Below, piece by piece: positions 17,905 through 26,671 of a DNA stretch of 64,000 nt. Position 1 is the first letter of the stretch. Each line of letters begins with the position of its first letter. The DNA comes from an uncultured Clostridia bacterium. Its GTDB lineage: Bacteria > Bacillota > Clostridia > Christensenellales > Borkfalkiaceae. Where the stretch lies: contig CALVXB010000002.1 in assembly GCA_944368775.1 (NCBI GenBank), positions 1 through 64,000 of the forward strand. The letters are read 5' to 3'. The notes beneath the pieces are model-generated. The model was not told the origin of the DNA and did not search any database. It worked only from the letters and a program-made list of their open reading frames with translations. The position numbers were made by a program, and so were the translations under genes.

Positions 17905-17961
17905 GGCAAACATAGCGCAAAAGATAACGCTTTCTCTCCCCGCGAGGGGAAAGGAGAATGT

Positions 17962-18996
17962 ATGGAAAAGCTGATCACGTTCGCGGTACCCAGCTACAAC
18001 TCGGCCGCCTATATGCAGCGCTGCATCGACACGCTGCTCGCGGCGGGCGAGGAGGCGGAGATCATCATCGTCAACGACGGGTCCACGGACGCAACGGCGG
18101 AGATCGCCGACGCGTATGCGGCGCAGTATCCTTCCATCGTGCGGGCGGTGCACAAGCCGAACGGCGGGCACGGCTCGGGCGTGAACAAGGGCGCCGAACT
18201 CGCGCAAGGTCTCTACTACAAGGTCGTCGACTCGGACGACTGGCTGGATACCGGTGCGCTGGCCGCGCTGCTCGCCAAGATCCGCGAGCACCGCGCGGCG
18301 GGCAAGTTGCCCGATATGTACATCGCCAATTACGTGTACGAAAAGCTGCACACCAACAGCCGGGTCGTCCGCCGCTACACGCACAATTTCCCCGTCGACA
18401 CCTTTTTCGGTTGGGACAAGGTCAAGCCCTTCCGCTTTTCGGAGGCGCTGCTGATGCACTCGGTGCTCTACCGCACCGACCGCCTGCGCGCGAGCGGAAC
18501 GGTGCTCCCCGAGCACACCTTTTACGTGGACAATATCTTCTGCTACAAGCCGCTGCCCTTTATGCAGACGATGTACTATATGGACATCGACCTGTACCGC
18601 TACTTTATCGGGCGCGACGACCAATCGGTCAGCGCGGCGAACATCGTCAAGCGCTACGAGCAGCAGATCCGCGTGATGAAGGAGATGCTCTTCGCCTACT
18701 CGTGGAGCGAGCTGCACAGCTTCCCCGCGGGGCTGCGCCGCTATATGCTGCACGACCTCAACGTCATCATGACGCTGACCGTCATGTTCACGACGGGCGG
18801 CAAAGACGAGGTCGACCGCCGCAAGCGCGCGCTGCGCGAATTGTGGGGCTGCCTGCGCGCCTGGGACGAAGAGATGTACCGCTTCCTGCGCTACCGCTCC
18901 TACCCGGCGCTCGTCAATTGGATGCCCTTCCGTTTGCAGGGCGCGGCGACGACCCTTGGCTATAAATTCTACCGCCGCAAGCTCAGCTGCAGTTAA
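17962..18996 (+). CDS. Family 2 glycosyltransferase
   Basis: 344 residues. The GT-A fold N-terminal half has TFAVPSYNSAAYMQRCIDTL, IIVNDGSTDATAEI (NDG near residue 38) and the metal-binding DSDDW (about 90). It transfers a sugar from a nucleotide donor, probably onto a cell-surface glycan or lipid carrier; acceptor and donor are unknown. The C-terminal 120 residues are helical without a clear membrane span. The start follows GGAAAGGAG. It lies 57 bases after the membrane protein gene and likely shares its transcript. The hairpin at 19031 follows. Confidence 0.88.
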   Translation: MEKLITFAVPSYNSAAYMQRCIDTLLAAGEEAEIIIVNDGSTDATAEIADAYAAQYPSIVRAVHKPNGGHGSGVNKGAELAQGLYYKVVDSDDWLDTGALAALLAKIREHRAAGKLPDMYIANYVYEKLHTNSRVVRRYTHNFPVDTFFGWDKVKPFRFSEALLMHSVLYRTDRLRASGTVLPEHTFYVDNIFCYKPLPFMQTMYYMDIDLYRYFIGRDDQSVSAANIVKRYEQQIRVMKEMLFAYSWSELHSFPAGLRRYMLHDLNVIMTLTVMFTTGGKDEVDRRKRALRELWGCLRAWDEEMYRFLRYRSYPALVNWMPFRLQGAATTLGYKFYRRKLSCS

Positions 18997-19030
18997 AGCC
19001 CATCCGTTTTTCCGAAAATATCGTTTGCAG

Positions 19031-19058
19031 CACCCCCGCGCCGTTCGGCGCGGGGGTG
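19031..19058 (+). terminator. 12-bp hairpin after the glycosyltransferase
   Basis: CACCCCCGCGCC and GGCGCGGGGGTG around GTTC, followed only by TT. Its position 35 bases after the stop fits a terminator, though the T-tract is poor. Confidence 0.5.
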
Positions 19059-19232
19059 TTCGCGTGCCGCTCGTTCCCGTATGCGCGGGCGGCGGGGCGC
19101 GCGGCGGCGGGGCAAAGCGGGCAGCTCGCGCCGCGTTTGCCCTTCAGAACGGGCCAAAAAAGCAACAATTTTCGCGCGGGGCTTTTCTTTTGCGCGCGGG
19201 TGTGGTATAATGGCGGCAAAGGAGAAAGTGCC

Positions 19233-21029
19233 ATGATCGAACGGCTCATCGACGTCGCGCTGGGCAGGACGCCTGCCGACGTCGTGCTCAAAAACGGAAC
19301 ATTCGTCAACGTGTTCACCGGTCAGGTGCAGCGCGGCGACATCGCCATCGCCTGCGGCAAGGTCGCGGGCATCGGCGCGTACGAGGGGGAGCGCGAGTAC
19401 GACATCCGCGGCAAGGTCGCCGTGCCCGGCCTGATCGATGCGCACGTCCACATCGAGAGCGCGCAGCTCTCGCCCGAGGAGTTCGCGCGGCTGGTCATGC
19501 CCCGCGGCACGACCACCGTCATCGCCGACCCGCACGAGATCGTCAACGTCTGCGGCGTCGACGGCGCGCAGTACATCGCGCGCGCCGCGAAAAATACCCC
19601 GCTCGAGGTGAAATTGATGCTGCCCTCCTGCGTGCCCGCCACCCCTTTCGAGACGAGCGGCGCATGCCTTACGGGGGAGCAGACGGCGGCGCTGCTGCAG
19701 GGGGACGCCTTCTTCGGCCTCGGAGAATTCATGAACGCGCCCGGTGTGCTGGGCAAGGACGCGGAGGCGCTGCAAAAGCTCGAGGGCGCGCGCGCCGCGG
19801 GCAAGCTCGTCGACGGGCACGCCCCGGGGCTGGAAGGGGAAGCTTTGAACGCCTACATCGCGGCGGGCATCTCCACAGACCACGAGTGCGCCTGCGCCGC
19901 CGAAGCGGCGGAAAAGGCCTCCCGCGGCATGTACGTCCACCTGCGCGAGGGCTCGGCGGCGTGCAACGTTGCCGAAAATTGCGGCGCGGTCACGGCGGCC
20001 AACCTGCGGCGCTTCCTCTTCTGCACGGACGACCGCCACGCCGCCGATATCTGCGCGCACGGCCACCTCGACGCCGCCCTGCGCACCGCCGTGCAGGCGG
20101 GGATGAGCCCCGTGTGGGCGGTCATCATCGCCACCCTCAACGCCGCCGAGTGCTACGGGCTGCGCGGCAAGGGCGCCATTGTGCCCGGCTACGACGCGGA
20201 CATCGCCGTGTTCGACGACCTGGAAAACTTCCATTGCGCCTTCACCTTCAAAAATGGGGAGCTGGCCGCCATCGAGGGGATGCCGCTGTTCGGCGCGGGG
20301 CAAAAGTACCTGCCCGACTGCGTGCGCGATACCGTGCACGTCGGGGGCATCTCTCCCGACGGCTTCCGCATCCCCCTCAAGGGCGGGTACGCCAACGTCA
20401 TCCGCGTGCAGCCGGGCAGCCTGGTCACCGGCCGCAGCGTGCGCGCGGTGGCGAGCGCGGGCGGCGACGTCGACCTGCGCGGCACAGATCTGTTGAAGCT
20501 CGCCGTCGTCGAGCGGCACCGCGGCAGCGGCAATATCGGGCTGGGCCTGGCGGAGGGCTGCGGCCTGTGGGGCGGGGCGATCGCGACCAGCGTCGCGCAC
20601 GACTCGCACAACATCATCGTCCTCGGCGACAACAACGAGGATATGGCCGCCGCCGTGCAAGAGCTCGCCCGCATCGGCGGGGGCATGGCGGTCGTCGGGC
20701 GGGGGCGCACCGCGTCGCTGCCGCTGGACATCGCGGGGCTGATGAGCTCGCTGCCCGCAGAAGAGTGCGCCGCGCGCGCAGCCGCATTGGACGAGGCCGC
20801 CTACGAGTTGGGATTTTCGCGCGAATTTTCCCCCTTCATGGCCCTCTCCTTCCTCGCGCTGCCCGTCATTCCCTCCCTCAAGCTGACCGACCGCGGGCTG
20901 TTCGACGTGGAAAAGTTCGATTTTTGCCCCCTCGACGCCGACCCGCCGCAGGGGGAGAACGGCGCTTCGGATAGCGATGCGCGTTCCGCAGGCGACGACG
21001 GCGGGGCAGGGGAGCCGGGCGACGAATAA
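19233..21029 (+). CDS. ade: Adenine deaminase
   Basis: 598 residues of the amidohydrolase superfamily. It has VLKNGTFVNVFTG at the N-terminus, the metal-binding DAHVHIES (about 69-76), PRGTTTVIADPHEI, DGHAPGL, STDHEC and a C-terminal VAHDSHNIIVLG-type segment typical of Ade. It converts adenine to hypoxanthine and ammonia in purine salvage, which fits the nucleotide-scavenging lipoprotein at 3184 and the guanine genes at 54-58 kb. The last 25 residues are an acidic, low-complexity extension. An extended -10 (TGGTATAAT at 19202-19210) lies just upstream with no clear -35. AAAGGAG precedes the ATG. Confidence 0.93.
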   Translation: MIERLIDVALGRTPADVVLKNGTFVNVFTGQVQRGDIAIACGKVAGIGAYEGEREYDIRGKVAVPGLIDAHVHIESAQLSPEEFARLVMPRGTTTVIADPHEIVNVCGVDGAQYIARAAKNTPLEVKLMLPSCVPATPFETSGACLTGEQTAALLQGDAFFGLGEFMNAPGVLGKDAEALQKLEGARAAGKLVDGHAPGLEGEALNAYIAAGISTDHECACAAEAAEKASRGMYVHLREGSAACNVAENCGAVTAANLRRFLFCTDDRHAADICAHGHLDAALRTAVQAGMSPVWAVIIATLNAAECYGLRGKGAIVPGYDADIAVFDDLENFHCAFTFKNGELAAIEGMPLFGAGQKYLPDCVRDTVHVGGISPDGFRIPLKGGYANVIRVQPGSLVTGRSVRAVASAGGDVDLRGTDLLKLAVVERHRGSGNIGLGLAEGCGLWGGAIATSVAHDSHNIIVLGDNNEDMAAAVQELARIGGGMAVVGRGRTASLPLDIAGLMSSLPAEECAARAAALDEAAYELGFSREFSPFMALSFLALPVIPSLKLTDRGLFDVEKFDFCPLDADPPQGENGASDSDARSAGDDGGAGEPGDE

Positions 21030-21045
21030 GAAAAATTGCCTTTGC

Positions 21046-21069
21046 GGGGCGGCGTTTGCCGCCCCTTTT
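21046..21069 (+). terminator. Rho-independent terminator of ade
   Basis: GGGGCGGC and GCCGCCCC around GTTT, followed by TTTT, 17 bases after the stop. Confidence 0.85.
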
Positions 21070-21116
21070 CGCTGCAAAAAATTTTTCAGATTTTTTGAAA
21101 AAGTGCCTTCAAATAC

Positions 21117-21144
21117 TTGACTGTAAAAATAGAAGTGGTATAAT
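21117..21144 (+). promoter_or_regulatory. Promoter of hsp20
   Basis: TTGACT, 16-bp spacer, TATAAT with upstream TGG. Transcription would start just before the inverted repeat at 21164. Confidence 0.85.
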
Positions 21145-21163
21145 ATTAGCAGAATTTGAAATA

Positions 21164-21200
21164 GAGTGCTAACACTTATAGATAGCAAGTGCCAGCACTC
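21164..21200 (+). promoter_or_regulatory. Inside-out CIRCE-like inverted repeat
   Basis: GAGTGCTAACACTT, nine bases, then AAGTGCCAGCACTC. The 14-base arms pair with two mismatches. GAGTGCTAA is exactly one half of the HrcA operator CIRCE (TTAGCACTC-N9-GAGTGCTAA), but the halves occur in the opposite order. It sits between the promoter and the ribosome site of a heat-shock gene, so a repressor site or thermosensitive leader hairpin is likely. Confidence 0.6.
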
Positions 21201-21216
21201 GAAGGAGATGACTGTT

Positions 21217-21642
21217 ATGAAACATGAACTCAGCAGAAACAATAATTACGATTTCTTTGAAGAAGCGATGCACGATTTCTTCCCCGCGTTTTACGGCTAC
21301 AGCGACAGGCGCGCGCAGAAGTATATGCGCACCGACATCAAGGAGACGGACGACGCCTACCGGATGGAAGTGGAGTTGCCCGGCATGGATAAAAAGGACA
21401 TCCACATCGACCTCAAAGACGGCTATTTGAGCATCACCGCCAACAAGAGCGAGCAGAGCGATGGGGGCAAAAAGGACAACTACATCCATCGCGAACGCAG
21501 CTTCTCGTGCAGCCGCAGCTACTATGTCGGCGACATTCGCAAGGAGGACATCAAGGCCAAGTACGAAAACGGCATCCTCAACGTCTGCATCCCGAAGGAA
21601 GTGAAGCAGAAGGAAGAGGAGCACCGCATCGAGATCGAATAA
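21217..21642 (+). CDS. hsp20: Small heat shock protein, Hsp20 / alpha-crystallin family
   Basis: 141 residues, normal for bacterial Hsp20. The N-terminal arm has FFEEAMHDFFPAFYG. The alpha-crystallin domain runs from about residue 40 (TDIKETDDAYRMEVELPG) to the end, with SITANKSE, the ERSFSCSRSYYV strand and NGILNVCIPKE. The C-terminal I-x-I motif appears as RIEIE. It is an ATP-independent holdase that keeps unfolded proteins soluble in the cytoplasm. The start is the ATG behind GAAGGAGAT. It is a single-gene transcript with its own promoter, operator-like repeat and strong terminator. Confidence 0.95.
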   Translation: MKHELSRNNNYDFFEEAMHDFFPAFYGYSDRRAQKYMRTDIKETDDAYRMEVELPGMDKKDIHIDLKDGYLSITANKSEQSDGGKKDNYIHRERSFSCSRSYYVGDIRKEDIKAKYENGILNVCIPKEVKQKEEEHRIEIE

Positions 21643-21678
21643 CTTCGCTCTCCCGCGTCTGAGGGTTTGCAGCGGCAG

Positions 21679-21716
21679 GGGGCGCCGCGCGCAGCAATGC
21701 GCGCGGCGCCCCTTTT
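21679..21716 (+). terminator. Terminator of hsp20
   Basis: A 15-bp perfect stem starting GGGGCGCCGCGCGCA around GCAA, followed by TTTT. Confidence 0.9.
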
Positions 21717-21780
21717 GCGCGCCCGTCCGCCGCGCGGCGCGCATGGAGGGCAAAAATTTGCGGCAAAATAAAACAAAGAC

Positions 21781-21809
21781 TTTACATTCCGCAACTTTTA
21801 TTATATAAT
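21781..21809 (+). promoter_or_regulatory. Promoter of the 21865-23722 membrane gene pair
   Basis: TTTACA, 17-bp spacer, TATAAT. A second TATAAT lies at 21817. The coding start is a GTG 55 bases downstream. Confidence 0.75.
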
Positions 21810-21864
21810 AAAAGTGTATAATATCCAAAGGTGCGCCTCGCATCGGCGGGGTGCGGGAGAACTC

Positions 21865-22686
21865 GTGCGGTACATCGGCGGCGCGCTGCGCTACATGTTC
21901 AAAAATTTCATATTCATCTTTCTGTTCGCGCTGCTGCCCTCGTACTTCCTCGCGATGTGCGTCGACTTTGAAAGCCTCGCGCGGCTGGTGCGCGGCTTCT
22001 TTACGGACGGCAAATTTCTCTTCTACGACCTCTTTTTCATGCTCTCGCCCGTCAACGCGCGCGGCTGGCCGTTCGCCATCGCGGCGGCGGTGTGCGTCCT
22101 CGTGTGCATGCCCATGCTGCTGGGGCTGATCGAAAAGCATATGCGCCTCGGCATCCGCACCTTTAAGGGCGTGCTCGGCCGCTTCGATTGCAACTTTTTG
22201 GCGACGCTGGTCGTCACCGTCGTCTTTTTCGCCTGCTACGAGGTGTGGGCGGTGATCACCGCGGGGCTCTTGTACGCCGAGTCGCTCCTGCTTGCGGGGT
22301 ACGCAAGCTCCGCCGTCGTGCTCGCCACGCTCATCGGCATGGTCGCGCTGCTGTGCTACGGCGCATCCTTCATCCTGATGTGGCTGCCCTGCCGCCTGCT
22401 CACCGGCTGCGGGTATTTAGAAGCGCTGCGCTACTCCAACCAACTCGCCGTCAAAAAGCGCGGGAGGCTGTTTTTGTCCGTCTTTCTGCCGGTGGCCGTC
22501 GCGCTCGTACTCGACCTGCTCGTCGTGGGATTGAGCGCCCTCGGCAACATGAACATCCCCGTCCTTCTGACGGTAGAATTATTGGTGCTGCTCCTGTTTT
22601 TATACTACGCGTCCCTCATGTTCGTCGCCTACTTCGACCTCACGGGGGAAGAACGGCTCGATCTCGTCGCCCACAAGACGGTCTGA
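21865..22686 (+). CDS. Hypothetical membrane protein, six helices
   Basis: 273 residues starting at GTG behind CGGGAGAA. An upstream in-frame GTG at 21814 lies within the promoter region and is unlikely. Hydrophobic helices begin near residues 13, 70, 110, 140, 200 and 230, separated by short charged loops (RYSNQLAVKKRGRL). There are no catalytic motifs. Size and pattern (amphipathic start, six helices, an R-x-S-x-x-L-x-K-K/F-R cytoplasmic turn) resemble the next gene, so the pair may be diverged paralogues. Confidence 0.6.
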   Translation: MRYIGGALRYMFKNFIFIFLFALLPSYFLAMCVDFESLARLVRGFFTDGKFLFYDLFFMLSPVNARGWPFAIAAAVCVLVCMPMLLGLIEKHMRLGIRTFKGVLGRFDCNFLATLVVTVVFFACYEVWAVITAGLLYAESLLLAGYASSAVVLATLIGMVALLCYGASFILMWLPCRLLTGCGYLEALRYSNQLAVKKRGRLFLSVFLPVAVALVLDLLVVGLSALGNMNIPVLLTVELLVLLLFLYYASLMFVAYFDLTGEERLDLVAHKTV

Positions 22687-22750
22687 CGCGCCGCAGCGCG
22701 CCCGCCCGCAAGCGGGCGGGGGAAGAATTTACAAATAGAGGTGCCGGGCA

Positions 22751-23722
22751 TTGCTTTTCAAAAATGCTTTTCAGCTTCTTGTCGACAACTTCAAACTCAA
22801 CTATAAACTGCTGCTGTACAAGGCGATCGTGGCGGTCGTCACCATCGCGCTGGCAGCGGCGCTTCTGTACGCGCCGCTGCGCGGGCTGTTTATCAGCAAG
22901 CCGATGGAAGACCTCTTCAAGCTGTTTACCGATTTCTTCGGCGCGGTCACCTCGGGCAACGTCGAGTTCCTCGGCGGCTTTGCCGAGCAGCTGCAGGCGG
23001 CCGTCACGGCGCTGATCGATCACCTGCGGCAGAACGTGTCCAACATCGTCCTCTTCTTCACGGGGCTGATCGCGGTCACCCTCATCTCCCGCTTTTTAGA
23101 CGGCATCGGCAACTACACCTTCGGGTGCCTGGTCGACAGCCGACTCTCGAGCTATGCAGACGAGCCCTTCGCCGTCACCTGCATCGCCAACCTCGGCCGT
23201 TCGGCACTGTGGCAGGTCATCTATGTGCCCGTCACCTTCGTGTACGACCTCTTATCGCTCGCGCTGTGCTATGTGCTGTTTTTGGTGCTGCTCAGCGTCA
23301 TCACGGTCGCCTTCGTCGCGTCCGTCGCGGCGCTCATGTTCTCCGTCGCGCTGCTCTTGGCGGCGCAGGCGGTCAAGCTGACCATCTTCAACGACGTCAT
23401 CCCCCTGCTCGTGACCGAAAAACTGCGCCTGCGCGATGCGCTCAAGCGGGCGTTCCGCTTCAAGGCAAAGCGCTTCGGCACCCTCTTTTCGACCTATCTG
23501 GTCACGGCGGTGCTCATCTTGTGCGTCAACGTGCTGTTCGCGCTCGGCAGCTTCGGCGCGGCGCTGCTCATCACCATCCCCATGTCTTACCTGATGCTCA
23601 TCTGCATCCAATTCGCAAGTTTTTATCATTTTGAAAAGAAGAAGTACTTCCTTTCCGAAGACACCATCATCCTGCCCAAAGAGCGCACGCAGGAGAACTT
23701 TTACGACGATTTTGAAGTTTGA
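22751..23722 (+). CDS. Hypothetical membrane protein, probable paralogue of its neighbour
   Basis: 323 residues starting at TTG, nine bases after AGAGG; no better start is visible. Helices begin near residues 25, 95, 160, 185, 245 and 265, and the C-terminus is charged (SEDTIILPKERTQENF). The KLRLRDALKRAFRFKAKRFG turn before the last helices parallels the ALRYSNQLAVKKRGRL turn of the upstream protein. No known domain was recognised. It is 64 bases downstream of that gene with no terminator between, so the two are one operon. Confidence 0.6.
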   Translation: MLFKNAFQLLVDNFKLNYKLLLYKAIVAVVTIALAAALLYAPLRGLFISKPMEDLFKLFTDFFGAVTSGNVEFLGGFAEQLQAAVTALIDHLRQNVSNIVLFFTGLIAVTLISRFLDGIGNYTFGCLVDSRLSSYADEPFAVTCIANLGRSALWQVIYVPVTFVYDLLSLALCYVLFLVLLSVITVAFVASVAALMFSVALLLAAQAVKLTIFNDVIPLLVTEKLRLRDALKRAFRFKAKRFGTLFSTYLVTAVLILCVNVLFALGSFGAALLITIPMSYLMLICIQFASFYHFEKKKYFLSEDTIILPKERTQENFYDDFEV

Positions 23723-23788
23723 GATTCGCTCCCGCGGCACGCCGCTGGTTCGAAAATAGAGTAGTTCGTTTCATCGGAGGTCTTGTAT

Positions 23789-25495
23789 ATGGATTATCAG
23801 TCGATCTATCAGTCCTGGCTCAACAACCCCGGGCTGAATGAGGAGGGAAAAGCAGAACTTATGTCCGTGGCGGCCGACGCGAAGGCGATCGAGTACCGCT
23901 TCGGCGCCGAGCTCGAGTTCGGTACGGCGGGCATGCGCGGCATCATCGGCTACGGCACGAACATGATGAACGTGTACACCGTGCGCCGTGCGACGCAGGG
24001 CCTCGCGGAATACATCAAATCGCTGGGCGAAGACGCGATGAAGCGCGGCGTCGTCATCTCGTTTGATACCCGCCGCAAGTCTGACGAGTTCGCGCGCGCG
24101 GCGGCAGAGGTGCTCGCGGCCAATGGCGTCAGCGTCTATCTGTTCGACGACGTGCACCCCGTGCCCATGCTCTCGTACGCGGTGCGCCACCTCGGCACCA
24201 TCGCGGGCATCATGATCACCGCCAGCCACAACCCCAAGGAGTACAACGGGTACAAGGTGTACGGCGAAGACGGCGCGCAGATGTCGCCCGAGGCGACGGC
24301 CGTCGTCGTCGGCTATATCGAAAAGATCGCCGACTACTTCTCCGTCAAGGGAGAGGACAACAAGCTCATCAAGCCGGTCCCTTCGGCCGTCGACAAGAGC
24401 TATTACAAAAAGATCTCCAAGCTGACCCTCTCGCCGCAGGCGGTCAAAAAAGAGGGTAAGAATTTGAAGCTGGTCTACACGCCCGTCCACGGCAGCGGCT
24501 ATGTGCCCGTCATGACCATCCTCAAAAAGCTCAAGATCAACGTCACCGTCGTCGAAGAGCAGACCAAAAAAGATCCCGACTTCTCCACTGTCGAGGTGCC
24601 CAACCCCGAGTATAAAGAGACGCTGTCGATGGGCATCGCCCTCGCCAAAAAGATCGGCGCAGACGTCGTGTTCGGCACCGACCCCGACTCTGACCGCCTC
24701 GGCGTCGCCATCAAAGACGACAAGGGCGAGTTCGTCGCGCTTTCGGGCAACCAGGTCGGCATCCTGCTGCTCGACTACATCCTCACCCGCCTGCGCGAGG
24801 ACCAAAAGCTCCCCGCAAACGGCGTCGTCGTCAAAAGCTTCGTCACCACCGGCATGGCAAAGGCCATCTGCGACGACTTCGGCGTCGAGCTGGTCGACGT
24901 GCCCGTCGGCTTCAAGTTCATCGGCGAAAAGATCAAAGAGTACGAGGCGAGCGGCGAAAAGACCTTTATCTTCGGCTTTGAAGAGAGCTGCGGCTACCTG
25001 CGCGGCACCGACGGCAGCCGCGACAAGGACGCGGTCGTCGCGTCCATGCTGTGCGCCGAAATGGTGTGCTACTACACCTACATCCGTCAGTCCGTCTACG
25101 GCCGCCTGATGGACATCTACGCCAAGTACCAATACGTCTTGGACAAGAACATCAGCATCAAGTTCGACGGCTTGAACGCGATGAAGGAGATGAACGCCCT
25201 CGTCGATTCGCTCAAGACGAGAAAGGTAGAAAAGTTCGACATCTACAACGTCGTCGCCGTGCGCGACTACTCCGCTTCCGTGCGCCGCCTCGCCGACGGC
25301 ACGGAGGAGACGCTGAACATCCCCAAGACCAACGCCGTCTATTACGAGCTGGAAAACGGCAGCTTCATCTGCGTCCGCCCGAGCGGCACCGAGCCCAAGC
25401 TCAAGATCTACTACTCCGTCCGCGCCAAAGATGAGGAGGCCGCCGAAAAGGCGTTCGACCGCATGCGCAGCGCCTTTGAAGCGTTCATCAAGTAA
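23789..25495 (+). CDS. Phosphoglucomutase / phosphomannomutase, alpha-D-phosphohexomutase family
   Basis: 568 residues, the length of the Firmicutes PgcA group. Domain 1 carries GTAGMRG near residue 47 and the phosphoserine loop ITASHNPKEYNG (about residue 143). The metal-binding loop is DPDSDR (about 297). The sugar-binding FGFEESCGYL and the C-terminal phosphate-binding RPSGTEPKLKIY are present. It interconverts glucose-1- and glucose-6-phosphate (perhaps mannose phosphates), linking glycan breakdown to glycolysis and to sugar-nucleotide synthesis. The ATG eight bases after GGAGG is preferred over the TTG two codons before it. Confidence 0.93.
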   Translation: MDYQSIYQSWLNNPGLNEEGKAELMSVAADAKAIEYRFGAELEFGTAGMRGIIGYGTNMMNVYTVRRATQGLAEYIKSLGEDAMKRGVVISFDTRRKSDEFARAAAEVLAANGVSVYLFDDVHPVPMLSYAVRHLGTIAGIMITASHNPKEYNGYKVYGEDGAQMSPEATAVVVGYIEKIADYFSVKGEDNKLIKPVPSAVDKSYYKKISKLTLSPQAVKKEGKNLKLVYTPVHGSGYVPVMTILKKLKINVTVVEEQTKKDPDFSTVEVPNPEYKETLSMGIALAKKIGADVVFGTDPDSDRLGVAIKDDKGEFVALSGNQVGILLLDYILTRLREDQKLPANGVVVKSFVTTGMAKAICDDFGVELVDVPVGFKFIGEKIKEYEASGEKTFIFGFEESCGYLRGTDGSRDKDAVVASMLCAEMVCYYTYIRQSVYGRLMDIYAKYQYVLDKNISIKFDGLNAMKEMNALVDSLKTRKVEKFDIYNVVAVRDYSASVRRLADGTEETLNIPKTNAVYYELENGSFICVRPSGTEPKLKIYYSVRAKDEEAAEKAFDRMRSAFEAFIK

Positions 25496-25713
25496 GATGG
25501 TTTGAAAATCTACTGCGCCCGGCGGTCCGCCCGTCGGGCGCTTCGTTTGCTCGCGCAAGGCGTTTTGCGCGGCTCTTTCTGCGGCCCTTCCGCCTCCTTG
25601 CGGGGCGTATGGGCGGGCGCAACCGCAGGTTGACAAAAAGAAAACGCAGGGTGGTGGACGGCGCGCCGCCCCGCGTGGTAGAATGGGGGCACAAAAAGGA
25701 AGGAGGTAACGGT

Positions 25714-26265
25714 ATGACCATCGGAGAAAAGATCGCCCGCGCCCGCCGCGCGCGCGGGTTCACGCAGGAGGAGCTGGCGGACAGGCTGGGCGTCTCGCGA
25801 CAGGCGGTCTCCAAGTGGGAGTCGGACGCGGCCCTGCCCGAAACGGACAAGCTCGTCCGCCTGTGCAGGCTGCTGCAGGTCAGCTGCGACGCGCTGCTTT
25901 TAGAAGAAGGTTCGCTCGCCGCCCCTGCCGCGCAAACTGCCGCGGCGGAAGCGCGGCAGGCGGGCGAACGGAATGCGCGCGGCAGTGCAGGGGAGCCCGA
26001 GATGCAGGCGGACGTGCCCATCACGTCGGAGCATCGCGCGCCTGCGGCGGGCGCTGCCAAGCGGCGTGCCCTTTCGGGCGGGGCGCTCGCCCTCGTGCTC
26101 GTCTGCGTCGTCGTCGGCGCGCTGCTCGCCCTCTTTGCAGCCGTCCTCTTTTTTGCCCTGCCCGACCGCCTCGACGAGATCATCGGCACCCTCGCCCTCT
26201 TCTTCGGCATCGGCTGCGCGCTCGTGCTGATCGGCGCGCTCGTCGCCGTCTTTTACCGCCGCTGA
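25714..26265 (+). CDS. XRE-family transcriptional regulator with C-terminal membrane helices
   Basis: 183 residues. Residues 1-65 form a Cro/CI-type helix-turn-helix (TIGEKIARARRARGFTQEEL then RLGVSRQAVSKWES). An Ala-rich linker follows, then two hydrophobic segments at the C-terminus (LVLVCVVVGALLALFAAVLF and IGTLALFFGIGCALVLIGAL). Membrane-tethered XRE regulators of this size are common in Clostridia and often control neighbouring transport genes. AAGGAGG is six bases before the ATG. An extended -10 (TGGTAGAAT) ends at 25684, without a good -35. The target is unknown; feoAB immediately downstream is behind a strong terminator. Confidence 0.8.
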   Translation: MTIGEKIARARRARGFTQEELADRLGVSRQAVSKWESDAALPETDKLVRLCRLLQVSCDALLLEEGSLAAPAAQTAAAEARQAGERNARGSAGEPEMQADVPITSEHRAPAAGAAKRRALSGGALALVLVCVVVGALLALFAAVLFFALPDRLDEIIGTLALFFGIGCALVLIGALVAVFYRR

Positions 26266-26351
26266 CCGCACGGGCGGCTTTGCCCGCCCAAATGCGCGCT
26301 CTTAAAGCCCGTTCGCCGCAAATGTTCGTTTCCGCCGCCGTAGACGCGCCG

Positions 26352-26382
26352 CCCTCCCGCAAGTGCGGGAGGGGATTTTTTT
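26352..26382 (+). terminator. Strong rho-independent terminator before feoA
   Basis: CCCTCCCGC-AAGT-GCGGGAGGG followed by GA and seven Ts. It ends the XRE transcript 87 bases after its stop. It is also only 56 bases before feoA, so the feo promoter must lie within or beyond it. Confidence 0.9.
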
Positions 26383-26437
26383 GGCCGCGCGGGGGCTCTT
26401 CGCTCTATTTGCGCCCCTTTTCGCATATCTTTGAGGT

Positions 26438-26671
26438 ATGAAGTTATCCGAATTGTTGCCGGGGCAGGCGGCGCGGGTGCTGCGCGTCGACCTGCCGCCC
26501 GCCCTGCAAGAGCGGCTGCGCGGGCTCAACGTGCGGCCTGGGGTGCGGGTGCGCGCCCTGCGGCGTGCGCCCTTCGGCGGCGGGCTGCTGGTGGAGGCGG
26601 CGGGCGTGCGCCTCGCCCTGCGAGACGAGCTCGCCGCAAAGATCGAGGCGGAGGGGGATGTATGCGATTGA
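26438..26671 (+). CDS. feoA: FeoA, ferrous iron transport accessory protein
   Basis: 77 residues forming one SH3-like FeoA domain: SELLPGQAARVLRVD, then LRGLNVRPGVRVRALRRAPFGG, then the terminal ALRDELAAKIEA (the usual LR-xxEAxxI motif is changed). It is a small cytoplasmic protein thought to regulate FeoB. No clear promoter was seen in the 56 bases between the terminator and the start. TTCGCATAT at 26420 matches half of the palindromes in front of the DUF3793 gene, a weak hint of shared control. The stop overlaps feoB by ten bases. Confidence 0.88.
   Translation: MKLSELLPGQAARVLRVDLPPALQERLRGLNVRPGVRVRALRRAPFGGGLLVEAAGVRLALRDELAAKIEAEGDVCD

Noticed and set aside
14203..18753. Very long minus-strand open frame (about 1500 codons) across GH3, membrane protein and glycosyltransferase genes
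   Set aside because: It spans several real genes with catalytic motifs on the plus strand; it is produced by GC-rich codon bias.
25630..25635. TTGACA before the XRE gene as its -35
   Set aside because: The only good -10 (TAGAAT) is 43 bases away, too far for a promoter.
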